DNA from: Novosphingobium indicum
Lineage (GTDB): Bacteria; Pseudomonadota; Alphaproteobacteria; Sphingomonadales; Sphingomonadaceae
Length of the DNA stretch: 64,000 nucleotides
Direction: 5' to 3'
Assembly (NCBI RefSeq): GCF_014645195.1
Contig: NZ_BMLK01000010.1
Span: forward strand, 62,001-126,000
The translations under genes and the position numbers were made by a program. Positions 1-6,680 of the stretch are shown in pieces (the first letter of the stretch is position 1; every line of letters begins with the position of its first letter). Under the pieces are notes generated by a model. It was given only the letters and a program-made list of their open reading frames with translations, did not search any database and was not told the DNA's origin.

Positions 1-2
1 TT

Positions 3-83
3 GAAGCCACGGACGAAGAGCGCATGTTTATTGTCAGGGTCGAGGACGGTGAAATACCGATAGATCGATATCCAATGCGGTAG
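3..83 (+). CDS. C-terminal end of an unidentified protein (partial)
   Basis: Frame 3 is open from the window edge and codes for 26 residues ending YPMR before a TAG stop at 81-83. The acidic and basic mix (EATDEER, VEDGEIP) looks like genuine protein, and the frame is the only one open across the edge without an early stop. It belongs to the mobile element. A relaxase or other mobilization protein upstream of an oriT-like region is possible by position only. The family cannot be assigned from so short a piece. Confidence 0.45.
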   Translation, partial: EATDEERMFIVRVEDGEIPIDRYPMR

Positions 84-242
84 CCATCCCTGCGTGGGAA
101 AAGCAGGGCGGTATCCAATCGGCGGACGGTTGGTCTCCATGAAATGGTCGATGGGGTCGAGGGGAGCTATGAAATGCTCCTTCGCCGCGCTGGAGGCGGC
201 TGGGTTCAAAGGGGTCAGGCACGCCCCTTGTCGATGGGGAAA

Positions 243-286
243 GGCATACGTTTGTATGCCTGGCGGGGAGAGCCGAAGTCTCCCCG
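243..286 (+). repeat. Two tandem hairpins
   Basis: GGCATAC (243-249) pairs with GTATGCC (254-260) around a GTTT loop. CGGGGAGA (264-271) pairs with TCTCCCCG (279-286) around a 7-base loop. The stems are perfect and only 3 bases apart. No T-run follows, so this is not a standard intrinsic terminator. A structured RNA or part of a transfer origin is possible. Confidence 0.55.
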
Positions 287-443
287 ATGGTGCTGAAACG
301 CACCGATCCTGTCTGACCCGTCGTCAGGCTGGATTGGTGTTCGTGAAGCGCCATTTGGCCGGAGGGGATGCAACGGGGAACGCGCAGCGGGTGCCCCTTG
401 CCAAGATGAGCGTTTGGCAAAACCAGAGCCGAAGGCGGAGGAT

Positions 444-470
444 TTTGTAATACAAACGCACATCTTGCGG
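444..470 (+). other. Candidate oriT core (palindrome plus nick-like motif)
   Basis: A perfect 6-bp inverted repeat with a one-base centre (TTTGTA-A-TACAAA, 444-456) is followed 4 bases later by CATCTTGC (461-468). IncP-type (MobP) nick regions have an inverted repeat followed about 8 bases later by an ATCCTG|C-like sequence, and the match here has one mismatch. A coupling-protein gene lies downstream on the same element. The relaxase is not in the window, so this is positional and motif inference only. Confidence 0.3.
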
Positions 471-618
471 AACGTGCAAACGCAGAAAACAGGCTCTAAA
501 GCCGCCTAGGTGGTCTCAATGGTCGCCCCGAGACCCTATTCAGAAACGTGCCGTATCCTATGGCCTCGCTTCATGGCTCCATGTTACCTTGCTGGCGATT
601 CAAAAAGGAGCCGCCGCC

Positions 619-858
619 ATGCCTGATCCCGCCCTTGACCGAATGACCGAGTTCGTCGGCACTTTGGTTAAGATCATGGATCAGCAGTTGATCGCCGTCG
701 ATCTAGCAGATGTAAGGGCTGTACTGAAGGAGACAGGCGGTCGTGGCGCGATAGGCATCGGCGAAGCATCTGGCCCCAACCGCGCAATTGAGGCGGCGAA
801 GCTCGCCATCCTCGATCTGGAGCGGAATGGCGGGATAACCCTACGCGGTTCCGACTAA
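619..858 (+). CDS. Stand-alone FtsZ T7-loop/H8-like mini-protein
   Basis: This 79-residue protein resembles the segment of FtsZ from the core helix H7 through the T7 (synergy) loop and helix H8. Residues 25-36 read IAVDLADVRAVL, where FtsZ has NVDFADVRTVM. Asp28 and Asp31 match the two T7-loop aspartates that complete the GTPase site of the neighbouring subunit. Residues 45-63 (IGIGEASGPNRAIEAAKLA) match the following alphaproteobacterial FtsZ block GTGEAxGDNRAIEAAxxA. There is no nucleotide-binding domain and no C-terminal tail. The start is ATG 619 behind AAAAAGGAG, whose GGAG lies in an inverted repeat (575-580/607-612). An upstream TTG at 589 is less likely. By inference it could bind host FtsZ and cap or poison filaments. 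It could also be a decayed fragment, although it has its own ribosome binding site and a clean frame. Confidence 0.65.
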   Translation: MPDPALDRMTEFVGTLVKIMDQQLIAVDLADVRAVLKETGGRGAIGIGEASGPNRAIEAAKLAILDLERNGGITLRGSD

Positions 859-951
859 ATTCGCCGCTTCTTTTCTGACGAGATTTCGCGCTTCCCCCCA
901 AGCCATATGCAAATGACTGGCAATGCCACTCCTAAACCAAAGGAGGGCGCT

Positions 952-2091
952 ATGCCGAAGACCAATGATCTGAATGACGTGATGGTCGGGAAAATCCTGA
1001 TCCTGAATATCCTTTTCCATGTACTCTCGGGCATCTTCACGGGGGTCTGGATCGCAGACCTCGTTGCTCCGACTGGCGATATGACCCTGCTGACTTGGCT
1101 GGAAACCATCATGTCAGCCGTCGCGATTGCAGCGGGGCTTTCCTACGGCTCCTATATCGCTCTGACACATATTCCGACGGTTCCCAAAGCGAAGCGCAAT
1201 CAGGTCATGGGGATTTTTGTCGCGGCCTATGTGGCAGTGGCAATCATGCTCGGTATCGCCTCGTCGTCGGTGCTTGCCTCTGCCTCGGGCGAGGTCGCCC
1301 ACATGGAAACTTCGCTCACCACTCAGACCGAAGCGACGCAAGCGCGTCAGCGTGCTGCGGCCTCTCTCATTAATCGCTCGTCTGTGATGAACGATTGCGT
1401 GAGCTCGGCGGGCAACATGAGCATCCAAGAGGTTGGCACTGGCGTCTATAGCGGCGAAGGCGGGAATATCGGCCAGGTCGCAACGGCGCTCACCAATATC
1501 AGCGAAGGCTGCGCAAATGCGCGGGCCGCGATCTTTGCAAGCCGCGCAAAGCTGGAGCGCCTCTTCTTCAGGATCGACCGTCTGCTGATCGACACCAGGC
1601 GCGTGATCGACAGCGACATGGAGCGGCACGAGAAGATGGTCGCCGTGCGCAAGAACGGCGAGAACTTCACGCGCCTGACACGGGAAGTGAATGATGCGCT
1701 TCCCGTTGAAGCCGTGCAGGCGGTGGCGGATGCCATGCGAAAGGATTGGCTGGCGGCGGGCTTGCCGCCGTCCGCTGCCGCCGCGATCACGCACAACTTC
1801 GATGGAATGGCCGAAGAGCTGACTGAAGGTCTCGATGATATCGCGGCTCTCAAGGAAAAGGCGATCCCCACCATGCCTGTCGTGTCGAACATGGCCTATC
1901 TAGCTCTTTACCCTGAAGCCACAATCGCAGCGATTGCGGTTGGCGCTTGCATCGAGCTGATCCCACTCGGCGGAATCCTGCTCGGGTTCGTGATGGTCAC
2001 GCAGAAGGGATCGGGCGGAGGAGGCAATCTTTTAAGGCCTTCGGAGGTTGCGACTCCGCCCCGAAGAGTGGGACGGCCTCGAAAGGCCTGA
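952..2091 (+). CDS. Multi-pass membrane protein with AT-hook-like tail, unknown family
   Basis: I do not recognise the family. The 379-residue protein has three probable membrane segments in the first 115 residues (near LNILFHVLSGIFTGVWIADL, then AIAAGLSYGSYIAL, then GIFVAAYVAVAIMLGI). A long soluble, partly helical middle follows (about 120-310), with a fourth membrane stretch near 325-350. The C terminus ends PPRRVGRPRKA, which resembles an AT-hook (GRP core flanked by basic residues). ATG 952 is chosen because AAAGGAGG sits 6-13 bases upstream. A start at 907 would add 15 residues with no ribosome binding site. The Shine-Dalgarno pairs with CTCCT at 929-933. The element context suggests a role in DNA transfer or maintenance at the membrane, which is inference. 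Confidence 0.7.
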   Translation: MPKTNDLNDVMVGKILILNILFHVLSGIFTGVWIADLVAPTGDMTLLTWLETIMSAVAIAAGLSYGSYIALTHIPTVPKAKRNQVMGIFVAAYVAVAIMLGIASSSVLASASGEVAHMETSLTTQTEATQARQRAAASLINRSSVMNDCVSSAGNMSIQEVGTGVYSGEGGNIGQVATALTNISEGCANARAAIFASRAKLERLFFRIDRLLIDTRRVIDSDMERHEKMVAVRKNGENFTRLTREVNDALPVEAVQAVADAMRKDWLAAGLPPSAAAAITHNFDGMAEELTEGLDDIAALKEKAIPTMPVVSNMAYLALYPEATIAAIAVGACIELIPLGGILLGFVMVTQKGSGGGGNLLRPSEVATPPRRVGRPRKA

Positions 2092-2224
2092 ACAGGGCCG
2101 AACAAAGATGATGCGGGGCGATGGCGACATCGCCCCGCATTTTTGCGCCCAAGGAAAAAGCTTGCATTTTGCATAAGAACATAATACGAACTTCGGAATT
2201 CGATTTTTGTTAGTGGCGAGCATT

Positions 2225-2974
2225 ATGGGTAAGCAGAAGCAAACCAACGAGACTGGTGAAGGCTTAAAACGACGCCTCCCAGAACCGAAAATCGACGAAA
2301 AACTCCTGGACCGAGTATTGAGCGGCAAGATCGGTATCGAGCCCGTCCAGGTCGATTTAACGAAGGGTACTATTTCCGAGAAGGTCTCGGAGCGAATGAA
2401 AACAGTGGTCAGAGACAGCCTTCCAAAGGGGGAAGGTGTGGTTGTGGTCAGAGCGTTTGATCTAACCACGGGCGAAAGTGTCGAGACTGCGGGAGGCGAG
2501 CAGCCAGAAGCAAAAACGACAAAGATGCAATTTGGGAGAGAAGAAGATTTTGTAGGATTTATGCAGGAGGTCGCAGCCAAGGCTAGCGGGAGCCCGCTTT
2601 ATGACGACTCGTTGGCCGAGGAATTGGGAAAATTCCTTAAGTCCCATTTTGATCGCGCGCGTGAAGCCCATACTCCGCCTGTGCCAGAGCGCAGGTACAT
2701 TCCGCGTAAGGACGAGATCGTCCCATTTTTGCGCGAAGTTTGGAGCGAATGGCTCACTGCTGAGCAACTCACCATGCCAATCCTGAAGGATGCAGATTAC
2801 CGAGCTTATCAGGCACTCCACAACTGGACGCGAAAGAACAATCTTCCTGCCGATGTTCGGATCAAGACCTCGTCAGAAACGACGGACGAATTTCTCGCGC
2901 GCGACTATTTTCGGAGAGACGAAATCTTCCGCGCCGCAAGTGCCCTGAGCCGCAGAGGCATAAAAAATATATAA
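2225..2974 (+). CDS. Hypothetical soluble protein of the mobile element
   Basis: The 249-residue protein is highly charged, with no membrane segment, and I recognise no family. The N-terminal 90 residues are Lys/Glu rich. The C-terminal third (about 155-249) has aromatic-rich helical stretches (EVWSEWLTAEQL, YRAYQALHNWTRK, ARDYFRRDEIFRAA) that could form a DNA- or protein-binding helical domain. ATG 2225 is preferred to the TTG at 2207, though the ribosome binding site (GGCGAG) is weak. Local GC is lower than in the flanking genes. It is followed by a 140-base gap with hairpins. Confidence 0.6.
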   Translation: MGKQKQTNETGEGLKRRLPEPKIDEKLLDRVLSGKIGIEPVQVDLTKGTISEKVSERMKTVVRDSLPKGEGVVVVRAFDLTTGESVETAGGEQPEAKTTKMQFGREEDFVGFMQEVAAKASGSPLYDDSLAEELGKFLKSHFDRAREAHTPPVPERRYIPRKDEIVPFLREVWSEWLTAEQLTMPILKDADYRAYQALHNWTRKNNLPADVRIKTSSETTDEFLARDYFRRDEIFRAASALSRRGIKNI

Positions 2975-3022
2975 GGTTGTCGAACGTCGTTTTTGTTTGA
3001 CAGGGCGCATGAAGTCGCGCAT

Positions 3023-3077
3023 AGCCATCGCTGAGAGATGGCCATCCCTCGTTCCGGCGCTTCAATGGTGAAGCGCC
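3023..3077 (+). repeat. Two hairpins in an intergenic gap
   Basis: GCCATC and GATGGC (about 3023-3041) flank a 7-base loop. GGCGCTTCA (3056-3064) pairs perfectly with TGAAGCGCC (3069-3077) around ATGG. The second stem is strong but has no T-run after it. It lies between the stop of the 249-residue gene and the next small gene, so a transcription or processing signal is likely. Confidence 0.55.
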
Positions 3078-3117
3078 GCTTCGATCCTGCTTCGGCGGGT
3101 CAAACGGGAGTGATGCG

Positions 3118-3300
3118 ATGGCTTTGCGTGATGGACGCGCCGTTCGGCGCGGAGTGTTGACCGCTGATCGGCGGGTTTATCTTGCACATAACGATAACGA
3201 GATTCCGAATTGCCGGAATGTTCCTTCCTGCGCCCATTGGGCTTGGAAATACTGGTCGCGTTGTGATGCGTGTCCCTGGCAAAAGGAGGGATCGAGTTGA
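3118..3300 (+). CDS. Small cysteine-rich hypothetical protein
   Basis: This 60-residue frame starts at ATG 3118 behind GGGAG. It contains four cysteines in a C-x5-C-x10-C-x2-C arrangement (CRNVPSC ... CDAC) with several tryptophans between them, which could hold a zinc ion. Its TGA overlaps the TTG start of the next gene, typical of translational coupling. The family is unknown, and because it is short it could be a leader frame for the next gene rather than a functional protein. Confidence 0.45.
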   Translation: MALRDGRAVRRGVLTADRRVYLAHNDNEIPNCRNVPSCAHWAWKYWSRCDACPWQKEGSS

Positions 3301-3731
3301 CGGACTATTTCTCTCCCGAAGCGCTGCAAGCGCTCGCCGCAAACGACAACGATCCTGTCGGAATTGTTCGCATTCCACCATCTGAGTTGCTGCTGACCAA
3401 AGCGGCGATCCGGCGCATGGCCATCGCCTATCGGGCCTTGCTCCCGTGTAGCCGCTACAAGCTCGTCGATCTTCTCGACGAGATTGCATGGGGCTTTGAG
3501 GGCGTGATTGTCGGCGCAGAAGGGCGATCAATCGATCCGCTGTCGATCTGTGCGGATACGATCATGCGGACGGATGAAGACCCTAGCTGCTCATGGCTTG
3601 GCGCATTCCTGCGTTTTGCGGTCCACGAACCAAAGCAAGCGCCGCAGAAGCGCACGCTGCCCCGACTCGAACTGCTCTATCTCGTTCTTGTAATCCGCTA
3701 CCCTTCGGTCGCGGCGCGCATCACGGCATAA
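3297..3731 (+). CDS. Hypothetical protein of the mobile element
   Basis: The 144-residue predicted soluble protein starts at TTG 3297, which sits 6 bases after AAAAGGAGGG and overlaps the stop of the preceding small gene. A GTG at 3270 would start before the Shine-Dalgarno and is less likely. The middle is helical (AAIRRMAIAYRALLP, LVDLLDEIAWGF) and the C terminus is hydrophobic and basic. No motif identifies a function. The Shine-Dalgarno is in the 3' arm of TCCCT/AGGGA (3273-3277/3287-3291). Confidence 0.6.
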   Translation: MTDYFSPEALQALAANDNDPVGIVRIPPSELLLTKAAIRRMAIAYRALLPCSRYKLVDLLDEIAWGFEGVIVGAEGRSIDPLSICADTIMRTDEDPSCSWLGAFLRFAVHEPKQAPQKRTLPRLELLYLVLVIRYPSVAARITA

Positions 3732-3740
3732 CCACAGAAG

Positions 3741-3817
3741 GCATGGGGTTTCCCCCATGCGAAGCGCAAAAACTGGCTCCTGTCTGGCGACATCAAAGTC
3801 GGACAGGAGTTTTTTTC
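3741..3817 (+). promoter_or_regulatory. Leader with terminator-like hairpin that contains the ribosome binding site
   Basis: A perfect 8-bp hairpin GCATGGGG/CCCCATGC lies at 3741-3760. It is followed by CTCCTGTC (3777-3784) pairing with GACAGGAG (3802-3809) and then seven T residues (3810-3816), one base before ATG 3818. The 3' arm contains the Shine-Dalgarno AGGAG. The structure therefore has the form of an intrinsic terminator and also masks the ribosome binding site of the next gene. It may act as an attenuator or as a translation switch. Confidence 0.55.
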
Positions 3818-4588
3818 ATGAGCAATCAATACGCAATGGATTACGGGGGCGACGCACCTCAGCAAAGCGGAATGGTGGTCGCTCCTCAAATGGTCGCGGG
3901 AAAGCCGTACCAGGTTGTGATGCCGCCCCAGAAGAAGCGCGTATCTGCGGGGGTCGGCATGTTCATCGGCATGATCTTGTGCATCGCGATTCTCTACTTG
4001 GCAGAAATGTTCGCTCCGCCTGAGTTTCGTCCCTCGACGCTCACGGGTTCTTACAGCGGGCGATACTCAGCCGAGATCAAGGCGCATGATCTCGAAACCC
4101 ATGCTGCGTATCAAGACTGGGCCGAAGAGGTGAAGGTCAGCGTCGCGCAGCAGCAAGAGCAATATCGTGCCGCAGCGCAGGGCATGCTGAACAACTATCA
4201 GGCCGCCTATGATCGCTCGCGCATCTATGCGCAGACGACCGCGCAACTCCAGCAGGACTACCTGAACCAGCGCACCGATATCGCGCGCCAGCAGCAGGGC
4301 ACCGATCAGCTTGTCGTCAATATGGCACGCCTCTGGGGGCGCGTGGTCAACGTCATCGAGCCCGGGAGCGGCGATGACGCGCTCGCGTATGCCGACAGTA
4401 TCGGGGGCGAGCTTCAGGAAGAGCTAAATGATGCCGTCCAAAACGGCGTTACGGTTTCGGTCGATGGCTGGGACACAGGACTTCCGCCGCCTGCCGAAGT
4501 GCGGGCAACGATTGAAGCGATGCCGCCGATTGAATTCCCCGATCTGCCCGAGATCAGTCGAGACGCGCAAAGCGAAGGCGAGGAGTAG
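3818..4588 (+). CDS. Single-span membrane protein with coiled-coil-like extracytoplasmic domain
   Basis: The 256-residue protein has a cytoplasmic N terminus of about 40 residues rich in Gln and Pro and one membrane span near 46-66 (GVGMFIGMILCIAILYLAEM). A long Gln- and Ala-rich helical region follows (about 85-180), likely coiled coil, with an acidic C terminus. It ends 4 bases before the coupling-protein gene, so the two are very probably co-transcribed. The family is not recognised. By position it could be the membrane partner of the coupling protein, which lacks its own transmembrane domain. The start follows AGGAG with an 8-base spacer that is mostly T. Confidence 0.65.
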   Translation: MSNQYAMDYGGDAPQQSGMVVAPQMVAGKPYQVVMPPQKKRVSAGVGMFIGMILCIAILYLAEMFAPPEFRPSTLTGSYSGRYSAEIKAHDLETHAAYQDWAEEVKVSVAQQQEQYRAAAQGMLNNYQAAYDRSRIYAQTTAQLQQDYLNQRTDIARQQQGTDQLVVNMARLWGRVVNVIEPGSGDDALAYADSIGGELQEELNDAVQNGVTVSVDGWDTGLPPPAEVRATIEAMPPIEFPDLPEISRDAQSEGEE

Positions 4589-4592
4589 GCAT

Positions 4593-6116
4593 ATGCGGCT
4601 GGAACAGATGGCAGCGTTCCTGCCGCGGCTTTTCTCCATGACGCGCGAACTCGACCGCGCCGAGCGGGAAGAAGAAGCGCGTCAGCGCGCCGCGTGGCAG
4701 CAATATTTGATGGCGATTGCCGCACCTTCGGGGCAACTCGGAGACGGGCGGCTAGCTAATCTTGATGACCTGAAAGCCGCTGGCCTGTTAGAGGCTGGCG
4801 GCCTCTTTTTGGGAGCACTTTACGGGAAGATGCTCTTCTTCGGCGGGGAAGGTCATCTTCTCACATATGCCCGCACGGGTTCCGGCAAGGGGCGAGATCT
4901 GGTTTTGCCCAATCTCGCCCATGTTCGTGATCGCAGCCTGATCGTCGTGGACGTGAAAGATGGCGAGAACTGCTTTGCGTCACGCGAGCATCGCGAGGGG
5001 ACGCTCGGGCAACCCTGTATCTATCTCAATCCGTTCGGGCTTCTCGGCCTGCCGAACACACGTATCAATCCGCTTCAAGTTCTCATCGACATCGTGCGCG
5101 ATGGCGGGGAGATCGACACGCAAGCGGACGAGATTGCGCAGACCATTCGTCCCGTGAATCCCAAAGAGGGTGAAAGCTGGGTGGGTAAAGGCTCGGTGCG
5201 GCTGATCTCGGTTCGTGCAGAGTATGCTGCGCATTTTGATCCTGCGAATTGCACGCTCGGCGGGCTGTGGAAGTTTGTGAATGCGTCGAATGCGGAAATG
5301 GAGCGGGAATTTCAGCTCATGGCGAGCTGCGGGATCGAAGGGATTGAAAGGAAGGCGGCGGCAATGGGTGCAACCTATGCCGACGCGCCAAAGCAATTCG
5401 AGGCCTATCGCTCGGACGCGATCGAAGCGCTATCGGCATTCGAGATCGGCAAGACGCTGGATCGTGCAACGTCTACGCATGATTTCGACTTCGGGCGGCT
5501 CAAGCATGAGCCCTGCACGGTCTATCTCATCACGCCTTCCGACAAGCTCGGGGTCGCCGCGCCCTGGGTAAGCCTTGTTGTCAACTATGCCATTGAGGCC
5601 ATTGCGCGCGAGCGCGGGCCTGTCCGCACGACATTCCTTCTCGATGAATTCCCTCAGCTTCCGCCTGCACCCGCAATCATGAAGGCGCTGCGCCTCTATC
5701 GCGGCAAGGGCATTCAGCTTTGGTTCTTCGCGCAAGGCCGCTTCTCGATGGAAGGGCGCTGGTCGCAAGATGCCGTCAAAGAGATCGAGGATCAGGCCTC
5801 GATCCTCAACATGACGGGTATCGAAGACCCTTCGATGATGCGCGATGTGGAGCGATGGTCGGGCAATCGCACCATCGTCACCAGAGGCCAGAATGTTGGT
5901 GGCGGTGCAGTGGAGAGCGCGGGCCTCAATCGTGGCGAGAGCCGCAGGCCTGTCCTTCAGGCCGAAGATATTCGCGGGATCGGCGCGGGTCGGCAGATCA
6001 TCAAGATAGCGGGATCGCCGCAACTTGCAGTCTGTGATCGCTTGCCGTTCTATGCGGTCGAGCCGTGGAAACGGCAGATCGGTGACACCCGAAAATTGCA
6101 TAAGGGCGATATCTAA
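4593..6116 (+). CDS. VirD4/TraG-type coupling ATPase without N-terminal membrane domain
   Basis: Coupling proteins recruit relaxase-DNA complexes to a conjugative channel. This 507-residue protein has the family pattern ahead of the P-loop (GDGRLANLDDLKAAGLL, about 50-66), a Walker A motif GSGKG (about 96-100) and a Walker B LLDEF (about 348-352). The fold continues to a C-terminal SRRPVLQAEDIR region. Classical VirD4/TraG members are about 550-700 residues with two N-terminal membrane helices. Here the first 40 residues are charged and helical with no membrane segment. ATG 4593 follows GAGGAG. The preceding membrane protein may supply the anchor. The gene belongs to a mobile element with no visible channel genes, so it would borrow another element's secretion apparatus. 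Confidence 0.88.
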   Translation: MRLEQMAAFLPRLFSMTRELDRAEREEEARQRAAWQQYLMAIAAPSGQLGDGRLANLDDLKAAGLLEAGGLFLGALYGKMLFFGGEGHLLTYARTGSGKGRDLVLPNLAHVRDRSLIVVDVKDGENCFASREHREGTLGQPCIYLNPFGLLGLPNTRINPLQVLIDIVRDGGEIDTQADEIAQTIRPVNPKEGESWVGKGSVRLISVRAEYAAHFDPANCTLGGLWKFVNASNAEMEREFQLMASCGIEGIERKAAAMGATYADAPKQFEAYRSDAIEALSAFEIGKTLDRATSTHDFDFGRLKHEPCTVYLITPSDKLGVAAPWVSLVVNYAIEAIARERGPVRTTFLLDEFPQLPPAPAIMKALRLYRGKGIQLWFFAQGRFSMEGRWSQDAVKEIEDQASILNMTGIEDPSMMRDVERWSGNRTIVTRGQNVGGGAVESAGLNRGESRRPVLQAEDIRGIGAGRQIIKIAGSPQLAVCDRLPFYAVEPWKRQIGDTRKLHKGDI

Positions 6117-6310
6117 AGGTCTATCTTTCCATAATCGAAAGTTCATGCCTCAGCGAAATTCGTCTCAACCTCGCCGCGTATATAGGTTTTCGCTAATATC
6201 TAATGTTTCCAGAAGTTTGCATAATGCAAACTTCACGTGGTAAAATGGAATTGTTGGTGTGAGGATCGCGTTTTGGACGTGAACAGGAGTGTGTTTCCCC
6301 CAGAAGGGGG
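6117..6310 (+). promoter_or_regulatory. Gene-free region with a perfect 23-bp palindrome and a leader hairpin
   Basis: A palindrome at 6212-6234 has 11-bp arms (GAAGTTTGCAT and ATGCAAACTTC) around one A. This is the size and symmetry of a dimeric repressor operator. CCCCC (6297-6301) and GGGGG (6306-6310) form a tight hairpin immediately before TTG 6311, masking the only purine-rich ribosome binding site. The region probably holds the promoter of the recombinase unit. Confidence 0.5.
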
Positions 6311-6667
6311 TTGAGCCCAGAGTATCTGAATCCTGCGTCTTGGTTTGAACTTCTGGCCGTCGATGAACGGCGAAAGGGAGCGCAGGTGTCGATACTTACG
6401 CCCGAAGAATATGAACGCTATCGGCAATGTGTGGCCGACATTGATCTGCCCGATGCCGAGAAGGATGAACTGATCGGTATTGTCGCCCAGATCATGGCGC
6501 ATTTCGTCGATGCCGCCTTTGGGGAGACCTCCGAGCAAATTATCCTGTCAGCGAGGGAAAATGGCGCTTTTCCAAGCTCTGCGGAGTGTGGTAAGCTTAG
6601 CGATATTCCTGAAAATCAAAGAGTTGACCTCGGTTACGAGGGCGCGAGCAACATAAGAGAACCCTGA
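6311..6667 (+). CDS. Hypothetical protein upstream of the recombinase
   Basis: This 118-residue acidic soluble protein starts at TTG 6311, the first possible start in the frame. A GTG at 6387 is an alternative that would shorten it by 25 residues. The central part (SILTPEEYERYRQCVADIDL, then AEKDELIGIVAQIMAHFVDAAF) looks like a compact helical domain. It ends 13 bases before the serine recombinase, so it may be co-transcribed and could be an accessory or directionality protein. No family was recognised. Confidence 0.5.
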   Translation: MSPEYLNPASWFELLAVDERRKGAQVSILTPEEYERYRQCVADIDLPDAEKDELIGIVAQIMAHFVDAAFGETSEQIILSARENGAFPSSAECGKLSDIPENQRVDLGYEGASNIREP

Positions 6668-6680
6668 GAGGGCAAGCGCC

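Larger units (their letters stand above)
84..618 (+). other. 535-base intergenic region with hairpins and an oriT-like core
   Basis: I see no convincing gene here. The open frame at 94-450 is compositionally unlike its neighbours, has no Shine-Dalgarno and covers strong inverted repeats. Two hairpins lie back to back: GGCATAC/GTATGCC at 243-260 and CGGGGAGA/TCTCCCCG at 264-286. A short palindrome, TTTGTA-A-TACAAA, sits at 444-456 just before CATCTTGC. A further pair, GGCTCC at 575-580 and GGAGCC at 607-612, encloses the ribosome binding site of the next gene. The region probably holds regulatory RNA structure, an origin of transfer, or both. Confidence 0.5.

Noticed and set aside
94..450. 118-residue open frame near the left edge
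   Set aside because: It has no ribosome binding site, a composition unlike real proteins, and it covers two perfect hairpins and the oriT-like palindrome.
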